A DNA stretch of 64,000 bases, from the NCBI RefSeq assembly GCF_014803405.1, contig NZ_JACYFG010000007.1, forward strand, positions 124,001-188,000, read 5' to 3'. A program made the translations under genes and the position numbers. Shown here in pieces: positions 17,893 to 26,316 of this stretch (the first letter of the stretch is position 1; the number at the start of each line of letters is the position of its first letter). The notes under the pieces were generated by a model. It was not told the origin of the DNA. It saw only the letters and a program-made list of their open reading frames with translations, and did not search any database. This DNA comes from Pelagicoccus enzymogenes. GTDB lineage: Bacteria; Verrucomicrobiota; Verrucomicrobiia; Opitutales; Opitutaceae.

Positions 17893-20207
17893 GTCGTTAT
17901 TTCCAGTCGAACGAGGCCAGTCGCCCCAAGGAGCCGGAGCCAAGGGATGTTGGCAAGCGCTGCCGCTGTTTTCCTTTCGAAAAGCCGAGGGACGTGGGAA
18001 TGCGTTCGCGGCTGACATGGAAGGCGACCGGCACGGTGATGGATGTGCTGGAACGCACCTTGGGAATTCGGCTAAGGGTGGATGGGCTGGAAAATCTCAG
18101 CGCTCATCCGACTTTGTACGTGGCGAACCACTTCACGCGAGCGGAGACTTTTATCATTCCTTACCTGCTCTACAAATTGCGGGAGGAGAGCGCGAGGACC
18201 CTTGCCCACCACAGCTTGTTTACCGGCTTTCTGGGGCGCTATATTTCTCGCTTGGGCGCGGTCTCCACCAAGGAGCTGGAGCGGGACAACTTGATCGTCG
18301 GGGATCTGATGACCGGCCGAAAGAACTGGGTGATCTACCCGGAGGGAACGATGGTGAAGAACAAGAAGTTTTTGGACCACGGCAGCTTCATCATCGATTC
18401 GCCGGAGTATCGTGGCCCTCCGCGCACGGGGGCGGCGGTATTGGCCTTGCAAGCTGAGTCGCATCGGCTGCGCTACTTGCGTGCCTACGAGGAAGGCGAT
18501 GGCGAGACGATGCATGCTTACGAGGAAAAGTATCACTTCTCGGGCCCAGACGATGTGTCGCGGCAGGAGCTGGTGGTGCTGCCGGTGAACATCACTTACT
18601 ATCCGATACGGCCTCAGCAGAATTTGGTGTCGCAGCTGGCGCGCACGCTCTTTTCGGAACTGCCGGAACGACTGGAGGAGGAGCTGCAGGTGGAAGGGCG
18701 TATCCTTCTCAGCAAGACAGACATGAAGATACACTTTTGCGCTCCTCTGCCATTGAAAGCGTTTTTGGCGCCGCGCGGATTTGTTCCTAGGCTCTTGGCC
18801 CACATTCAAGGAGAGAGCCATCTGCTGGACCAAACGGTGCGATCGCAACGAGAGCAACTCACGCGAGCGTTCATGAAGGAAATTTACCGGGCGGTGGAGG
18901 TGAGCTTCGACCATCTCTTTTGCGGTGGATTGCAGTTGCTGCGGGAGAACCGAGTGCTCAAGCGATACTTCCATCGAGCCCTGTTGTTGACCGTTGTTGA
19001 AATGAGGCGGGAAGGTATGTGCCGCATGCACCCCAAGCTGTACAAGACCTGCGTGAAAGTGTGTTCGGGAAAGAACTGCAAAGCGTTGGAGAGTATCGTG
19101 ACGGAGAGCGTAAGGGAAGGGGTGCTAGAGGATCAGGGAGATTTCTATTGGATTGAGCGCGGTCGTTTCGAGGAGACGATTTCATTCCATGACATTCGCT
19201 TGCGCCTGACGACAAAAGTGATCGCCAACGAGTTCGAGCCATTGGTCGAATGCGTTGAGGTGCTGAGGCGAAACCTAAGTTACACGGAAGGCCGCTTGCG
19301 TTGCCAATTGGCTGAAGCGATGAGGGTGGAGCAGCAAGAGCAATACGAGTCTGCCTATCGCGAGTACTTCAACGCCGACTTGTCGAAGTCGCTCCAAGTG
19401 GGCGAGCCTTTCGACTTGGTGCCGCAAGACGGGAAAACGCGGGCGGGCGTGTTGTTGATACATGGATACATGGCAGCTCCGAAGGAGATGCGTTACTTGG
19501 GTGAATCGCTTTGCGAGCAGGGCTATCACTGTTATGGAATGAGAATCGAGGGACATGGAACCGCTCCGCGTAATCTTTCGGAGACGCGCTGGAAAGACTG
19601 GTTGTTGTCGGTTCATGCTGCCTATGTCAGAATGTCTTGTTTGCACGATACCGTCTATCTCGTCGGGTTTTCGATGGGCGGCTTGCTGGCATTGTTGAAG
19701 GCGTCTCAACTAGGGGAGCAGTTGGCGGGAGTCGTTGCTATCAATCCGGCCTTTAGACTGAAGGACCACCGAGCGGGCCTAGCGGGTGCGGCAGACATCT
19801 GGAATGGCATGCTGCAGAATTTGCACATCGGAATGGGGAAGCTTGAATACGTGGAAAACCTTCCTGCGAATCCAGAAATCAATTACACGCGAAACTATGT
19901 AAAGGGTGTGCGTCAGCTAGGCTTGCTCATTTCGCAATGCGAGAGGTCGTTGCCGGAGGTTAAATGCCCCTGCCTGATTGTGCAGGCGAGGCATGACCCA
20001 GTAGTGGATGCGACCGGAGTTGAATTGATTCGAGAGAAGATCGGCTCGGAGGCGACCAGTATCGTTTCCCTGAAAGCCGATTCCCATGTGATCGTGACGG
20101 ATGAGCACAAGGATGGGGTGGCCCTCTACGTAAGACACTTTTTCAGCACCTTGGAGCTGGCGTCTCCATTGGTTCCAGAGCTCGAGTTTCATTGCTCCGG
20201 CTATTGA
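17886..20207 (+). CDS. fusion protein: PlsC-type acyltransferase plus alpha/beta hydrolase
   Basis: 773 residues. Residues ~50-330 are a PlsC/1-acylglycerol-3-phosphate acyltransferase domain: NHFTRAE at 81-87 and YPEGTM at 151-156. The usual NHx4D is NHx4E here. Residues ~330-500 are a helical region of unknown type. Residues ~500-760 are an alpha/beta hydrolase, with LLIHGYM for the oxyanion hole, Ser596 in VGFSMGG, and later D (ARHDPVVD) and H (DSHVI) candidates for the triad. One protein could thus hydrolyse an acyl ester or thioester and transfer acyl groups to glycerol phosphates. It overlaps the acyl-CoA dehydrogenase gene and precedes a thioesterase, tying it to acyl-CoA supply. No transmembrane segment is obvious. 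Confidence 0.85.
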   Translation: MLSRYFQSNEASRPKEPEPRDVGKRCRCFPFEKPRDVGMRSRLTWKATGTVMDVLERTLGIRLRVDGLENLSAHPTLYVANHFTRAETFIIPYLLYKLREESARTLAHHSLFTGFLGRYISRLGAVSTKELERDNLIVGDLMTGRKNWVIYPEGTMVKNKKFLDHGSFIIDSPEYRGPPRTGAAVLALQAESHRLRYLRAYEEGDGETMHAYEEKYHFSGPDDVSRQELVVLPVNITYYPIRPQQNLVSQLARTLFSELPERLEEELQVEGRILLSKTDMKIHFCAPLPLKAFLAPRGFVPRLLAHIQGESHLLDQTVRSQREQLTRAFMKEIYRAVEVSFDHLFCGGLQLLRENRVLKRYFHRALLLTVVEMRREGMCRMHPKLYKTCVKVCSGKNCKALESIVTESVREGVLEDQGDFYWIERGRFEETISFHDIRLRLTTKVIANEFEPLVECVEVLRRNLSYTEGRLRCQLAEAMRVEQQEQYESAYREYFNADLSKSLQVGEPFDLVPQDGKTRAGVLLIHGYMAAPKEMRYLGESLCEQGYHCYGMRIEGHGTAPRNLSETRWKDWLLSVHAAYVRMSCLHDTVYLVGFSMGGLLALLKASQLGEQLAGVVAINPAFRLKDHRAGLAGAADIWNGMLQNLHIGMGKLEYVENLPANPEINYTRNYVKGVRQLGLLISQCERSLPEVKCPCLIVQARHDPVVDATGVELIREKIGSEATSIVSLKADSHVIVTDEHKDGVALYVRHFFSTLELASPLVPELEFHCSGY

Positions 20208-20220
20208 GAGGAAGTATTGG

Positions 20221-20619
20221 ATGGACAACTACAAGCTCGTGCACCCCGGACACTTGAATCACCACGGATTCCTCTTCGGAGGAAATATGCTCAAGTGGGT
20301 GGATGAGTATGCCTACATTGCGGCCTGCGCGGATTTTCCGAACCAGTTGTTCGTGACGGTTGCGATGGACCAGCTGCAGTTTCGCAAGCGAGTTCGTTCT
20401 GGCGAGATTCTCAGGTTTCGCAGTTTGCTGGCGGATCGAGGAAAAAGCTCGGTCCGGTATTCCGTGGCGGTGACTCGGGAAAAGGCGTCAGGAGAGCACG
20501 AGGAAATCTTTGCGACGCACATCAGCTATGTCTGTGTGGACGAGACGGGCGAAAAGAAGCTGCTCCCGCGAGATGTCGTTCCAGCGGTGAGCCGCAACGA
20601 GAGTCCTGTCACGGGGTGA
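20221..20619 (+). CDS. hotdog-fold acyl-CoA thioesterase
   Basis: 132 residues with the signature of YciA/ACOT-type thioesterases: NHHGFLFGGNMLKWVDEYAY (Asn and the catalytic Asp in the VDE segment) and DQLQFRKRVRSGEIL. It hydrolyses acyl-CoA to free acid and CoA. It begins 13 bases after the fusion gene and is the last member of the fatty-acid operon, perhaps to release CoA when acyl-CoAs accumulate. Confidence 0.85.
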   Translation: MDNYKLVHPGHLNHHGFLFGGNMLKWVDEYAYIAACADFPNQLFVTVAMDQLQFRKRVRSGEILRFRSLLADRGKSSVRYSVAVTREKASGEHEEIFATHISYVCVDETGEKKLLPRDVVPAVSRNESPVTG

Positions 20620-20889
20620 ATGTCGCATGCGCCGTAGCGCTGGCTTCCTAAAGCTCAGAGCTGCCTTTGACGCATGACACGTCGCCAGGAGTCGACGCAA
20701 ATCAGGGGGGGCTTGTCTTTAGGTCTCCACGGTGGATGAAAAGATGCTCGAAGGGCGGCTTTTTCCGAGGGTTCTCGCTCCTCTTTTCGGAAAAAACGAG
20801 GAAAAACCGTGGGGGAAGTTCGCCGAATGTTGGCAATGCGAAATACGCAAAGCGTTGTAGGAAAAAGGAATACGGATTTTAGTCTATTG

Positions 20890-20908
20890 CTATAGGTATA
20901 TCCTATAG
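20890..20908. repeat. inverted repeat CTATAGG-N5-CCTATAG
   Basis: A perfect 7-base palindromic pair separated by TATAT in the long intergenic region. It could be an operator or the promoter-proximal part of a small RNA gene; the centre resembles a -10 element. Confidence 0.45.
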
Positions 20909-20939
20909 AGGCTAGTGGAACGAAGTATTTCCGTTTATA

Positions 20940-21116
20940 GCCGAAATGTCGTATAGTTCTTCCATCGGCCAACCGAGAGGCACAACCGATACGAAGCCAA
21001 GCTTCGTCACAGATTTTTTGGGGTATAAAACATACACGATAGCGACATAGGAGTAGGGGTACTCCTGCTATCAAAGAGGCCCGCGCAGAGCTTAGCTCTG
21101 GCGGGCTTTTGTTTTG
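20940..21116 (+). ncRNA. candidate structured small RNA ending in an intrinsic terminator
   Basis: The 713-base gap 20620-21332 holds no credible gene. At 21038-21072 a bulged hairpin pairs GATAGC with GCTATC and AGGAGTA with TACTCCT around a GGGG loop. At 21079-21106 a strong terminator follows: GCCCGC and AGAGC pair with GCTCT and GCGGGC, then TTTTGTTTT. The only genes beyond are on the opposite strand, and the fatty-acid operon ended over 400 bases earlier, so this plus-strand terminator may belong to an independent RNA. Its 5' end is a guess. It matches no RNA family I know (not RNase P, tmRNA or SRP); a long read-through terminator is the alternative. Confidence 0.35.
21079..21116 (+). 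terminator. strong intrinsic terminator
   Basis: GCCCGC (21079-21084) and AGAGC (21087-21091) pair with GCTCT (21095-21099) and GCGGGC (21101-21106) over a 3-base loop, followed by a T-rich run. Confidence 0.85.
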
Positions 21117-21332
21117 TCCAAATGTCTCGAGTGTCGTTCCCTTGGGCCTCGGAGCGTGTCTAAATTTCGATTTCCGGAAGGGAGCTATTGGCAAAAAGCA
21201 GACTTAGGGTGGCGCTGCTTCTTCGAAGGCGATTATTGATTCAGCCCTCCTGAAAATCGTCTTCGGAGAAGCCGATCCACCTTGATGCGACAAGCCAAAA
21301 GGAATTTGTCCCAACTTGGATGGGCGATTTGC

Positions 21333-21827
21333 TTAGAAGCTGCTGTGGTTCTTTTCGTCGTGCAGAACTTGGTCGATCACGATGCAGGCGCTGAGGATGG
21401 AGATATCGTCTTCGCCCTCTTCGATTTCGATGCCGTAGGTGTCGGTCCAGGACCAGATTGCCTTGCTGACGGTGGCGACAATTCTTCCGGAGCGGAGAAA
21501 GCAAAAGTCGTGGGCCCAGAATGAGCCTTCGATGGTGTAGTCGTTGGGGCCGGGTACATCCAAGGTGAACTTCTTGTTGAACCAATTGAACTCCTTGCGG
21601 ACCTCGGCGAAAAGTTGGCCATTTCGATAGATCTCGTACTTCGGCATGAAAGTGAGCAGCTTCTGGTCGATGAAAGCGAGCTCCTTGCCTTGCAGGTCTC
21701 GGAGAGAAAGCTTGTCTCCCCAGGAGAAGGCTTGGCCGTCTACCAAGAAGACGGGGTTACCGTTCTCGTCGCTGATGTGAAAGTCGTCACCCCAGGACCA
21801 GAACTTTTCTTTTATCATGTATCTCAT
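21333..21827 (-). CDS. LURP-one-related (tubby-like) family protein
   Basis: 164 residues. MRYMIKEKFWSWGDDFHISD, GNPVFLVDG, LRDLQGKELAFIDQKLL and MPKYEIYRNG match the LURP-one-related family, a beta-barrel wrapped round a helix shared with tubby and phospholipid scramblase. The second half has an alternating beta pattern (YTIEGSFWAHDFCFL) and the usual terminal SILSACIVIDQVLHD. Bacterial members have unknown roles, possibly membrane or lipid binding. It precedes the cupin gene in a loose set of minus-strand genes. Confidence 0.8.
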   Translation of the reverse strand: MRYMIKEKFWSWGDDFHISDENGNPVFLVDGQAFSWGDKLSLRDLQGKELAFIDQKLLTFMPKYEIYRNGQLFAEVRKEFNWFNKKFTLDVPGPNDYTIEGSFWAHDFCFLRSGRIVATVSKAIWSWTDTYGIEIEEGEDDISILSACIVIDQVLHDEKNHSSF

Positions 21828-21920
21828 CGTTTCGTTGGTTTCCTTTTTCTTGCTTGCTAGTTGGCTTCGTCGCGTCGCCGTCGGCTGGCGGGAGATTGCC
21901 TGCTTAAACGAGCTCCGTGT

Positions 21921-22319
21921 TCAGGCTCCCTTGCTTTCAAAACCGCTTGGGGTTTCGTCCGTAAAGTAGACGTCCTTGTTTGGACGGGATCCCGGAGAGT
22001 GGATGTCGAGCAGGGTGAGACCGTCCTCCCCAGTTGAAAAGCGATGTCGGGTTCCGGGCGGCAAGCGAATAAAGTCGCCGGCGGCCAAGCGGTATTCCTT
22101 GCCGTCAAGAGTGGCGACGCCTGAGCCGGCAATTACGTAATAGCATTCCTCGGCCCGCTTGTGGTAGCTCTCGTTGGTCACTTGATGAGCTTCGATACGG
22201 ACTCGGTAAGCGGTCAGGTTTCCCTCTTGCTCGAGAGGGATTAGCGATTCGATCTTGTAGGGGCCGAGGCTGGCTTCGTGAGTATGGGAGGGATCCGGTT
22301 TTTGATGGAGGATGTCCAT
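21921..22319 (-). CDS. small cupin-domain protein
   Basis: 132 residues forming a single cupin_2 barrel. HKRAEECYYVIAGSG and LAAGDFIRLPPGTRHRF are the two conserved cupin motifs; His, Glu and the later His are candidate metal ligands. Small cupins of this type bind metal and sugar or organic acid ligands, act as isomerases or dioxygenases, or sense ligands; the sequence does not decide. Confidence 0.8.
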   Translation of the reverse strand: MDILHQKPDPSHTHEASLGPYKIESLIPLEQEGNLTAYRVRIEAHQVTNESYHKRAEECYYVIAGSGVATLDGKEYRLAAGDFIRLPPGTRHRFSTGEDGLTLLDIHSPGSRPNKDVYFTDETPSGFESKGA

Positions 22320-22362
22320 GGGTGAGGCGCTTGGAAGCGTGTTTTGCGAGGAGGGAAGGCGA

Positions 22363-22896
22363 TCAGAAGTTCAAGTTCGACAATACCGTTAGGAAGATGG
22401 CGATGCCGATTCCTCCAAGGATCGCGATGCCCACTGGCGTAGCAAAGAACCAGTGGAAGCCAGCCTGTAAGCTGAAGCTGGACTGAATGCTGAATTCGTA
22501 GTTGCTACCTTGATACTTGCTATCTTCGAGAGGTCCTTGCTCGAGGGTATCGCTTTCTAGTTTGTCATGGTCGAGGAGAAGCACCTCCTGGATGGTGCGA
22601 GTCGGGTAGCTGTCGCTAGGGAAGAAAGTAAGGCCGTCGCCGATGGGGCGATTTGCATAGGTCCCAAGGTCGATCCAAGCGCTTTGCGAACGGACTTTTA
22701 GTTGGTAGTCCGCTGCTTCGTCGTTCTTGCCGACAATGAGTATGGTCCTATCCTTGTGTTCGGTCGCCCCGGGGCGAAGGGTGACCGTAACGGAGTCGAG
22801 TTGCTTGGAGTTGAGTAGTATGCCAGCGACCGCCCAGCCTAGGAAGGCGATGACGCAGGCGTTTATCAGCTTTTTGCTTCTTGCTTCAAGTTTCAT
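22363..22896 (-). CDS. unknown membrane protein with two transmembrane segments
   Basis: 177 residues that I do not recognise. A basic N-terminus leads into a first hydrophobic segment (ACVIAFLGWAVAGILL, residues ~13-28); a polar region of about 115 residues with beta-type alternation follows and would face the periplasm; a second segment (IAILGGIGIAIFLTVL) ends the protein. This is the layout of a periplasmic domain held by two membrane helices. The gene starts 44 bases before the cupin gene's stop region on the same strand side and is probably cotranscribed; no function is proposed. Confidence 0.55.
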   Translation of the reverse strand: MKLEARSKKLINACVIAFLGWAVAGILLNSKQLDSVTVTLRPGATEHKDRTILIVGKNDEAADYQLKVRSQSAWIDLGTYANRPIGDGLTFFPSDSYPTRTIQEVLLLDHDKLESDTLEQGPLEDSKYQGSNYEFSIQSSFSLQAGFHWFFATPVGIAILGGIGIAIFLTVLSNLNF

Positions 22897-23060
22897 GGGG
22901 TTGGTTGGAGTCCTTGCTTAGCAGAGATCGTCTATTTGCGGAGAGCTGTCGAGCTTTGAGCTATGCCAGCTCTTGCCTGCGGCTCTTGTTGACTAATAAC
23001 TTAGAGAGCTTTTTATTACGCGTGTCGGACGATTTTAAAGACTGTAGCTGTACGATTATT

Positions 23061-23534
23061 ATGAATACTCAATTGACGCAAATCACAGGTGTCGGCCCCC
23101 AATTGGCGGAGGCTTTGGCGGAGAATGGATTTTCCAGCATCGAAAAAGTGGCCTCCGCGGATGCTGCGGCACTGTGCGTGGTGTCGGGCGTGGGGCCTGC
23201 TCGGGCCGCTCGCTTGATCGAAGCCGCCAAAGCGCTCGCTCCCGCCGCTCCAAAGGTGAAGAAGGTCGCGGCGAAAAAGCGAACGGCAGCGGTCGAAGCC
23301 CCCATTTCAGAAGAAACTCCCAAGAAGGGAAAGACTAAGAAGTCGAAGAAGGGGAAGTCCGGCAAGAAAGCCAAGTCCGGCAAAAAGGCGAAAGCCGAGA
23401 AGAAGTCCAAGGGCGGTGACAAGCGCAAGGGCAAGAAGCCGAAAGACTCCGGCAAGGCTAAAGGCAAGAAGTCCGGGAAGAAGGATTCCGGCAAGGCGAA
23501 GAAGGGTAAGAAGAAAAAGAAGTCTAAGTCTTAG
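23061..23534 (+). CDS. helix-hairpin-helix protein with histone-H1-like lysine-rich tail
   Basis: 157 residues from the ATG at 23061. Residues ~1-60 contain two helix-hairpin-helix motifs (ITGVGPQLAEAL and VSGVGPARAARL), as in RuvA/Rad51-type DNA-binding modules. From ~66 the chain is almost only Lys, Ala, Gly and Ser with short repeats (KKGKSGKKAKSGKKAK), like histone H1 or the Hc1-type tails of bacteria. The likely role is nucleoid or DNA binding through the HhH domain with charge-driven compaction by the tail. The gene is transcribed alone, divergent from the unknown membrane protein. The high codon repetition is of low complexity, so homology claims for the tail alone would be weak. Confidence 0.75.
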   Translation: MNTQLTQITGVGPQLAEALAENGFSSIEKVASADAAALCVVSGVGPARAARLIEAAKALAPAAPKVKKVAAKKRTAAVEAPISEETPKKGKTKKSKKGKSGKKAKSGKKAKAEKKSKGGDKRKGKKPKDSGKAKGKKSGKKDSGKAKKGKKKKKSKS

Positions 23535-23595
23535 CAGATCTCCTGCATCGCGGCTAGGGGGGCGGTGTCCGACTTGGCGGGGCAGATCGATCGAC

Positions 23596-23859
23596 TCACG
23601 CTTCGTCCATCCAGCTGGTGTCCGGGAGCTGCGCCAGTCGATCGATATATTGGGCTTCGTTGAACGCGCGCCCCTGCACGCTGATTTCCCACATTTCCGC
23701 AGCCAGCACCGAGCCGAGCAATTCCAAGACCTCCTGCTCGTCGTGGCCGCTATCTAGGAGCCTCTTGTAGTGCTCGCCCACATACGGCGACTCGGGCGAG
23801 GATATCTGCTCCCTCACGGCCTCCAGGATTGCGGCTTTGGCTCTTGGATTTTCTTCCAT
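23596..23859 (-). CDS. small helical protein, unknown function
   Basis: 87 residues. MEENPRAKAAILEAVREQI, then ALLDSGHDEQEVLELLG-like helix and LAAEMWEISVQGRAFNEAQY suggest an all-helical compact protein of a kind I have seen scattered across bacteria without a function. It is opposite the HhH gene, 61 bases beyond its stop. Confidence 0.55.
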   Translation of the reverse strand: MEENPRAKAAILEAVREQISSPESPYVGEHYKRLLDSGHDEQEVLELLGSVLAAEMWEISVQGRAFNEAQYIDRLAQLPDTSWMDEA

Positions 23860-23914
23860 GGTTAGGTGGTTTGGATAGCTGCTCAGTTGTAATGGTATGC
23901 TAGCAGTCGAACCA

Positions 23915-24355
23915 CTAGCGGAGTGAGGCCACTTGACGCCCTAGCAGCGGCAGTTTTTTTATGCGGTGGTAGGTGAAGGCCATTTCGATGCATTGTCTAA
24001 GCTCTTTGTCTGGAACGATTGCGTCCTTCTCGAAGAGGATCGCGCGCTTGCCTTCGAAGGACAAGCGGTGAGGGAACAATTCGCGGAAGGTTTCCACTAG
24101 CTTCGTCTGGCAGTGGAAGTAGAGTCCGTAGCGGTCCGGACGATTCGCTTTCCATCCGATCCGTATGGGACTGCCCGCTATCGTGCAGTAGCTCGGTTCG
24201 CCCCATTTTAAGGATTCCTCGACGCCACCGATCGGTTCGATTCTTCTCCCAACCTCCAGAACCAGCTCGCGCAGCTCAAGAACCTTGCCGCGAATGTTAG
24301 GCGGCAGCGATGAGAAGTACTCGCGGGTCGCTGGGGAGGGTGGTCTCTGGGACAT
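23915..24355 (-). CDS. DUF1801 domain protein
   Basis: 146 residues. The opening helices are followed by GGVEESLKWGEPSY, a DUF1801/YdhG-like signature, and by RPDRYGLYFHCQ and LFPHRLSFEGKRAILF. Members have a TATA-box-binding-protein-like fold and unknown biochemical role. No clear partner: it lies between two unrelated genes of the same strand. Confidence 0.75.
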   Translation of the reverse strand: MSQRPPSPATREYFSSLPPNIRGKVLELRELVLEVGRRIEPIGGVEESLKWGEPSYCTIAGSPIRIGWKANRPDRYGLYFHCQTKLVETFRELFPHRLSFEGKRAILFEKDAIVPDKELRQCIEMAFTYHRIKKLPLLGRQVASLR

Positions 24356-24451
24356 GGGAATGAGGAGTCAGGATCGATTGCGCGTTCGAACGACTTTCGT
24401 TTGGTGCTACAGGTTCAGGCTAGCGGAGCGGGCCTGAGTTGCGTGAGTTAC

Positions 24452-24892
24452 CTAATTCGATCTATTTGTTTTTTGGATACCGGATATCTTCTTCATCAGT
24501 GAGATCCATTCTTTGATCTTCTTCGGTGTTTCATCTTTAGGGACCGAGTAAGTCGTACCTGAATCGCCTTCACCTCCATAATCGTTCCTCAGGATAATAG
24601 CGTAATTCTTCTCGAAATCTGGTGGGATATTTGACTCGTAGGCTGAGATGTCCATCCCGAGAAGTTTGTATCTGAGTAGGCTAAACTCTTCTTCTGTTAG
24701 CTTAATCGGAGGCTCGCCATGCCCAATGCCGACGTGCATGTAGTAGTCGTCGATTTGTTCTGTAACCATCAAGAAAATTGTTTCTTCGCCTTGTTGCTCT
24801 ATAAGCGAGAAGGCGATTCTTTTGCTCGCATCAACATGTGGAACCAATGTGAGTGTTAGAATGGTAGAGATAGCAATTAGATGATTCTTCAC
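24452..24892 (-). CDS. secreted protein of unknown function
   Basis: The frame is open from 25015, which would overlap the upstream gene. A GTG at 24892 gives 146 residues with a good signal peptide (KNHLIAISTILTLTLVPHVDA) and little overlap, so I prefer it. The mature part has short charged helices and a GGEGDSGTTYSVP segment; I recognise no family. The DNA here is visibly richer in A and T than its neighbours, as in the next gene upstream. Confidence 0.55.
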   Translation of the reverse strand: MKNHLIAISTILTLTLVPHVDASKRIAFSLIEQQGEETIFLMVTEQIDDYYMHVGIGHGEPPIKLTEEEFSLLRYKLLGMDISAYESNIPPDFEKNYAIILRNDYGGEGDSGTTYSVPKDETPKKIKEWISLMKKISGIQKTNRSN

Positions 24893-24969
24893 TTCTTTTC
24901 TCAGGACGCCGATATAGGTCAGGCAGCGAGCGCTTGCGCTTGTTGCCTGAAGCGACTGTTCTGCTTGTT

Positions 24970-25809
24970 TTAGTACTTTTCCAGTAGAGCCAATCGTCTG
25001 TTTATATCCATCCATGCTTTGTTTTTCAGTGCATAAAAGTTAGCGTCGTAAAATGCCGAATCAACCGAACTCTCGTAGTATCCATACAAACGCCCTGGCA
25101 GAAAATGGGGATTCGTGTGGAGCATGAAGTTACCGTATCTAGCCTGCCATTCACCTGAGCCATCTTTTCTTACGTAAAGGTCATCTATCGGAACCTGAAA
25201 CATGATTACAGCCAGATCTGTCTGTGGGTAGTCAAATGCGAAGGATGGAATGCTATTTTCTGTGAATGCAACAGAGTCGTAACTCTCCAACTTGAGACTC
25301 GTGGATGTGATCTCGTTTACCTTGATCCAGTCGCTATCTCCCGGAGGAGGCTTTCGATACAGGTACGTGTAACCATAAAGCTTATACCCGTTCTCGTGCG
25401 CTATGAATGCCGAAATTAGCAACGCGGCCAATGCGCACCCCGAGCACCGCTCGACTGTCGAGTTAGCCCCTTTATTTTTCTGTAGAAGCAAAAATGCAGC
25501 GAAACCGAGGGGAGAAAGTAAAAATAAGCCAGACTGCCCTAAGAGTCCGAGAAAAGCTAAGCCAAAGCAGACGATGGGCATGAGAAGTAGCAAGTATGAC
25601 AGCCAAATTGGTAGTTTCTTTTCCTTCGATCTCCTTATGAAGAGAATGGCATAGGGTACAAGGAGACCGACGAAAACGAGAAGATGTATGATCCCTGGCC
25701 AGTGTGACGAGGAGCTCACCAGTGGACCGCGAGTTGTTCGATAGAGCATGAGTAGAAAGCAAATGACCAGTGCACCTACGGTCAGATACAGCTTTGTTGC
25801 GACTTTCAT
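24970..25809 (-). CDS. unknown membrane protein, A+T-rich
   Basis: 279 residues. There are four to five hydrophobic segments in the N-terminal half: ALVICFLLMLYRT, IIHLLVFVGLLVPYAILFI, LSYLLLLMPIVCFGLAFLG, GLFLLSPLGFAAFLLL and LAALLISAFIAH. The C-terminal half is soluble with beta character (TSLKLESYDSVAFTE). No family is recognised. Base composition and codon choice differ from the flanking genes, as for the following secreted protein, so the pair may have been acquired together. Confidence 0.6.
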   Translation of the reverse strand: MKVATKLYLTVGALVICFLLMLYRTTRGPLVSSSSHWPGIIHLLVFVGLLVPYAILFIRRSKEKKLPIWLSYLLLLMPIVCFGLAFLGLLGQSGLFLLSPLGFAAFLLLQKNKGANSTVERCSGCALAALLISAFIAHENGYKLYGYTYLYRKPPPGDSDWIKVNEITSTSLKLESYDSVAFTENSIPSFAFDYPQTDLAVIMFQVPIDDLYVRKDGSGEWQARYGNFMLHTNPHFLPGRLYGYYESSVDSAFYDANFYALKNKAWMDINRRLALLEKY

Positions 25810-26316
25810 TTTCTTTCGATAATGGTATTATTATGCGACAAATCTGTCGGGATGATTTCTGGGGTTGTGCGATGTGGGGTTCGGCGAAAATGCTTAGACT
25901 GGGGCCGTCTGTCAATGACTTAGGGGGAGTCGGTGTCGCCTCGGTACAGGGTAGCAGTACTGGCTTGTGCGATATGCGACACGGACTCTCGGGCTAGCCT
26001 TTACTTGAGCATCGCATGAACGGGATTGTCTGCCGCGCTTGCCGAAGGGGTGGGTCGGTCGGGTGCATGGGGCCGGTGGCCGAGCGGGAGCTACCTCATT
26101 GGCTGCTTCTTGGCTGCCTTGGGGCGGGCGCTCTTGGGGTGAAGAGAGAGGGCACCTGTCCCCATGGAGACGAGCTGGCTTTGCCGTGGCACAGTAAAGC
26201 TGCCCCCGGTTTTGTCGGATTGTGGCTTTGCGTGAAGGAGCTGGATCCGCGATTGCCGATGCGAGATCGCGGCGCAAGGCCGCTTCCTACAAAAAGGTTG
26301 CGTCTCTCCTTCGAGT
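25810..26316. other. intergenic region with GC-rich inverted repeats
   Basis: 507 bases without a credible gene. Inverted repeats occur at 26247-26272 (CCGCGAT...ATCGCGG, 12-base loop) and 26269-26283 (GCGGC...GCCGC, 5-base loop). These resemble REP-like elements of large bacterial genomes. The region separates the A+T-rich genes from the secretion operon; nothing else seen. Confidence 0.4.

Noticed and set aside
20655-21194. Minus-strand frame of 179 codons
   Set aside because: No recognisable motif or composition of a protein; it covers the hairpin and terminator.
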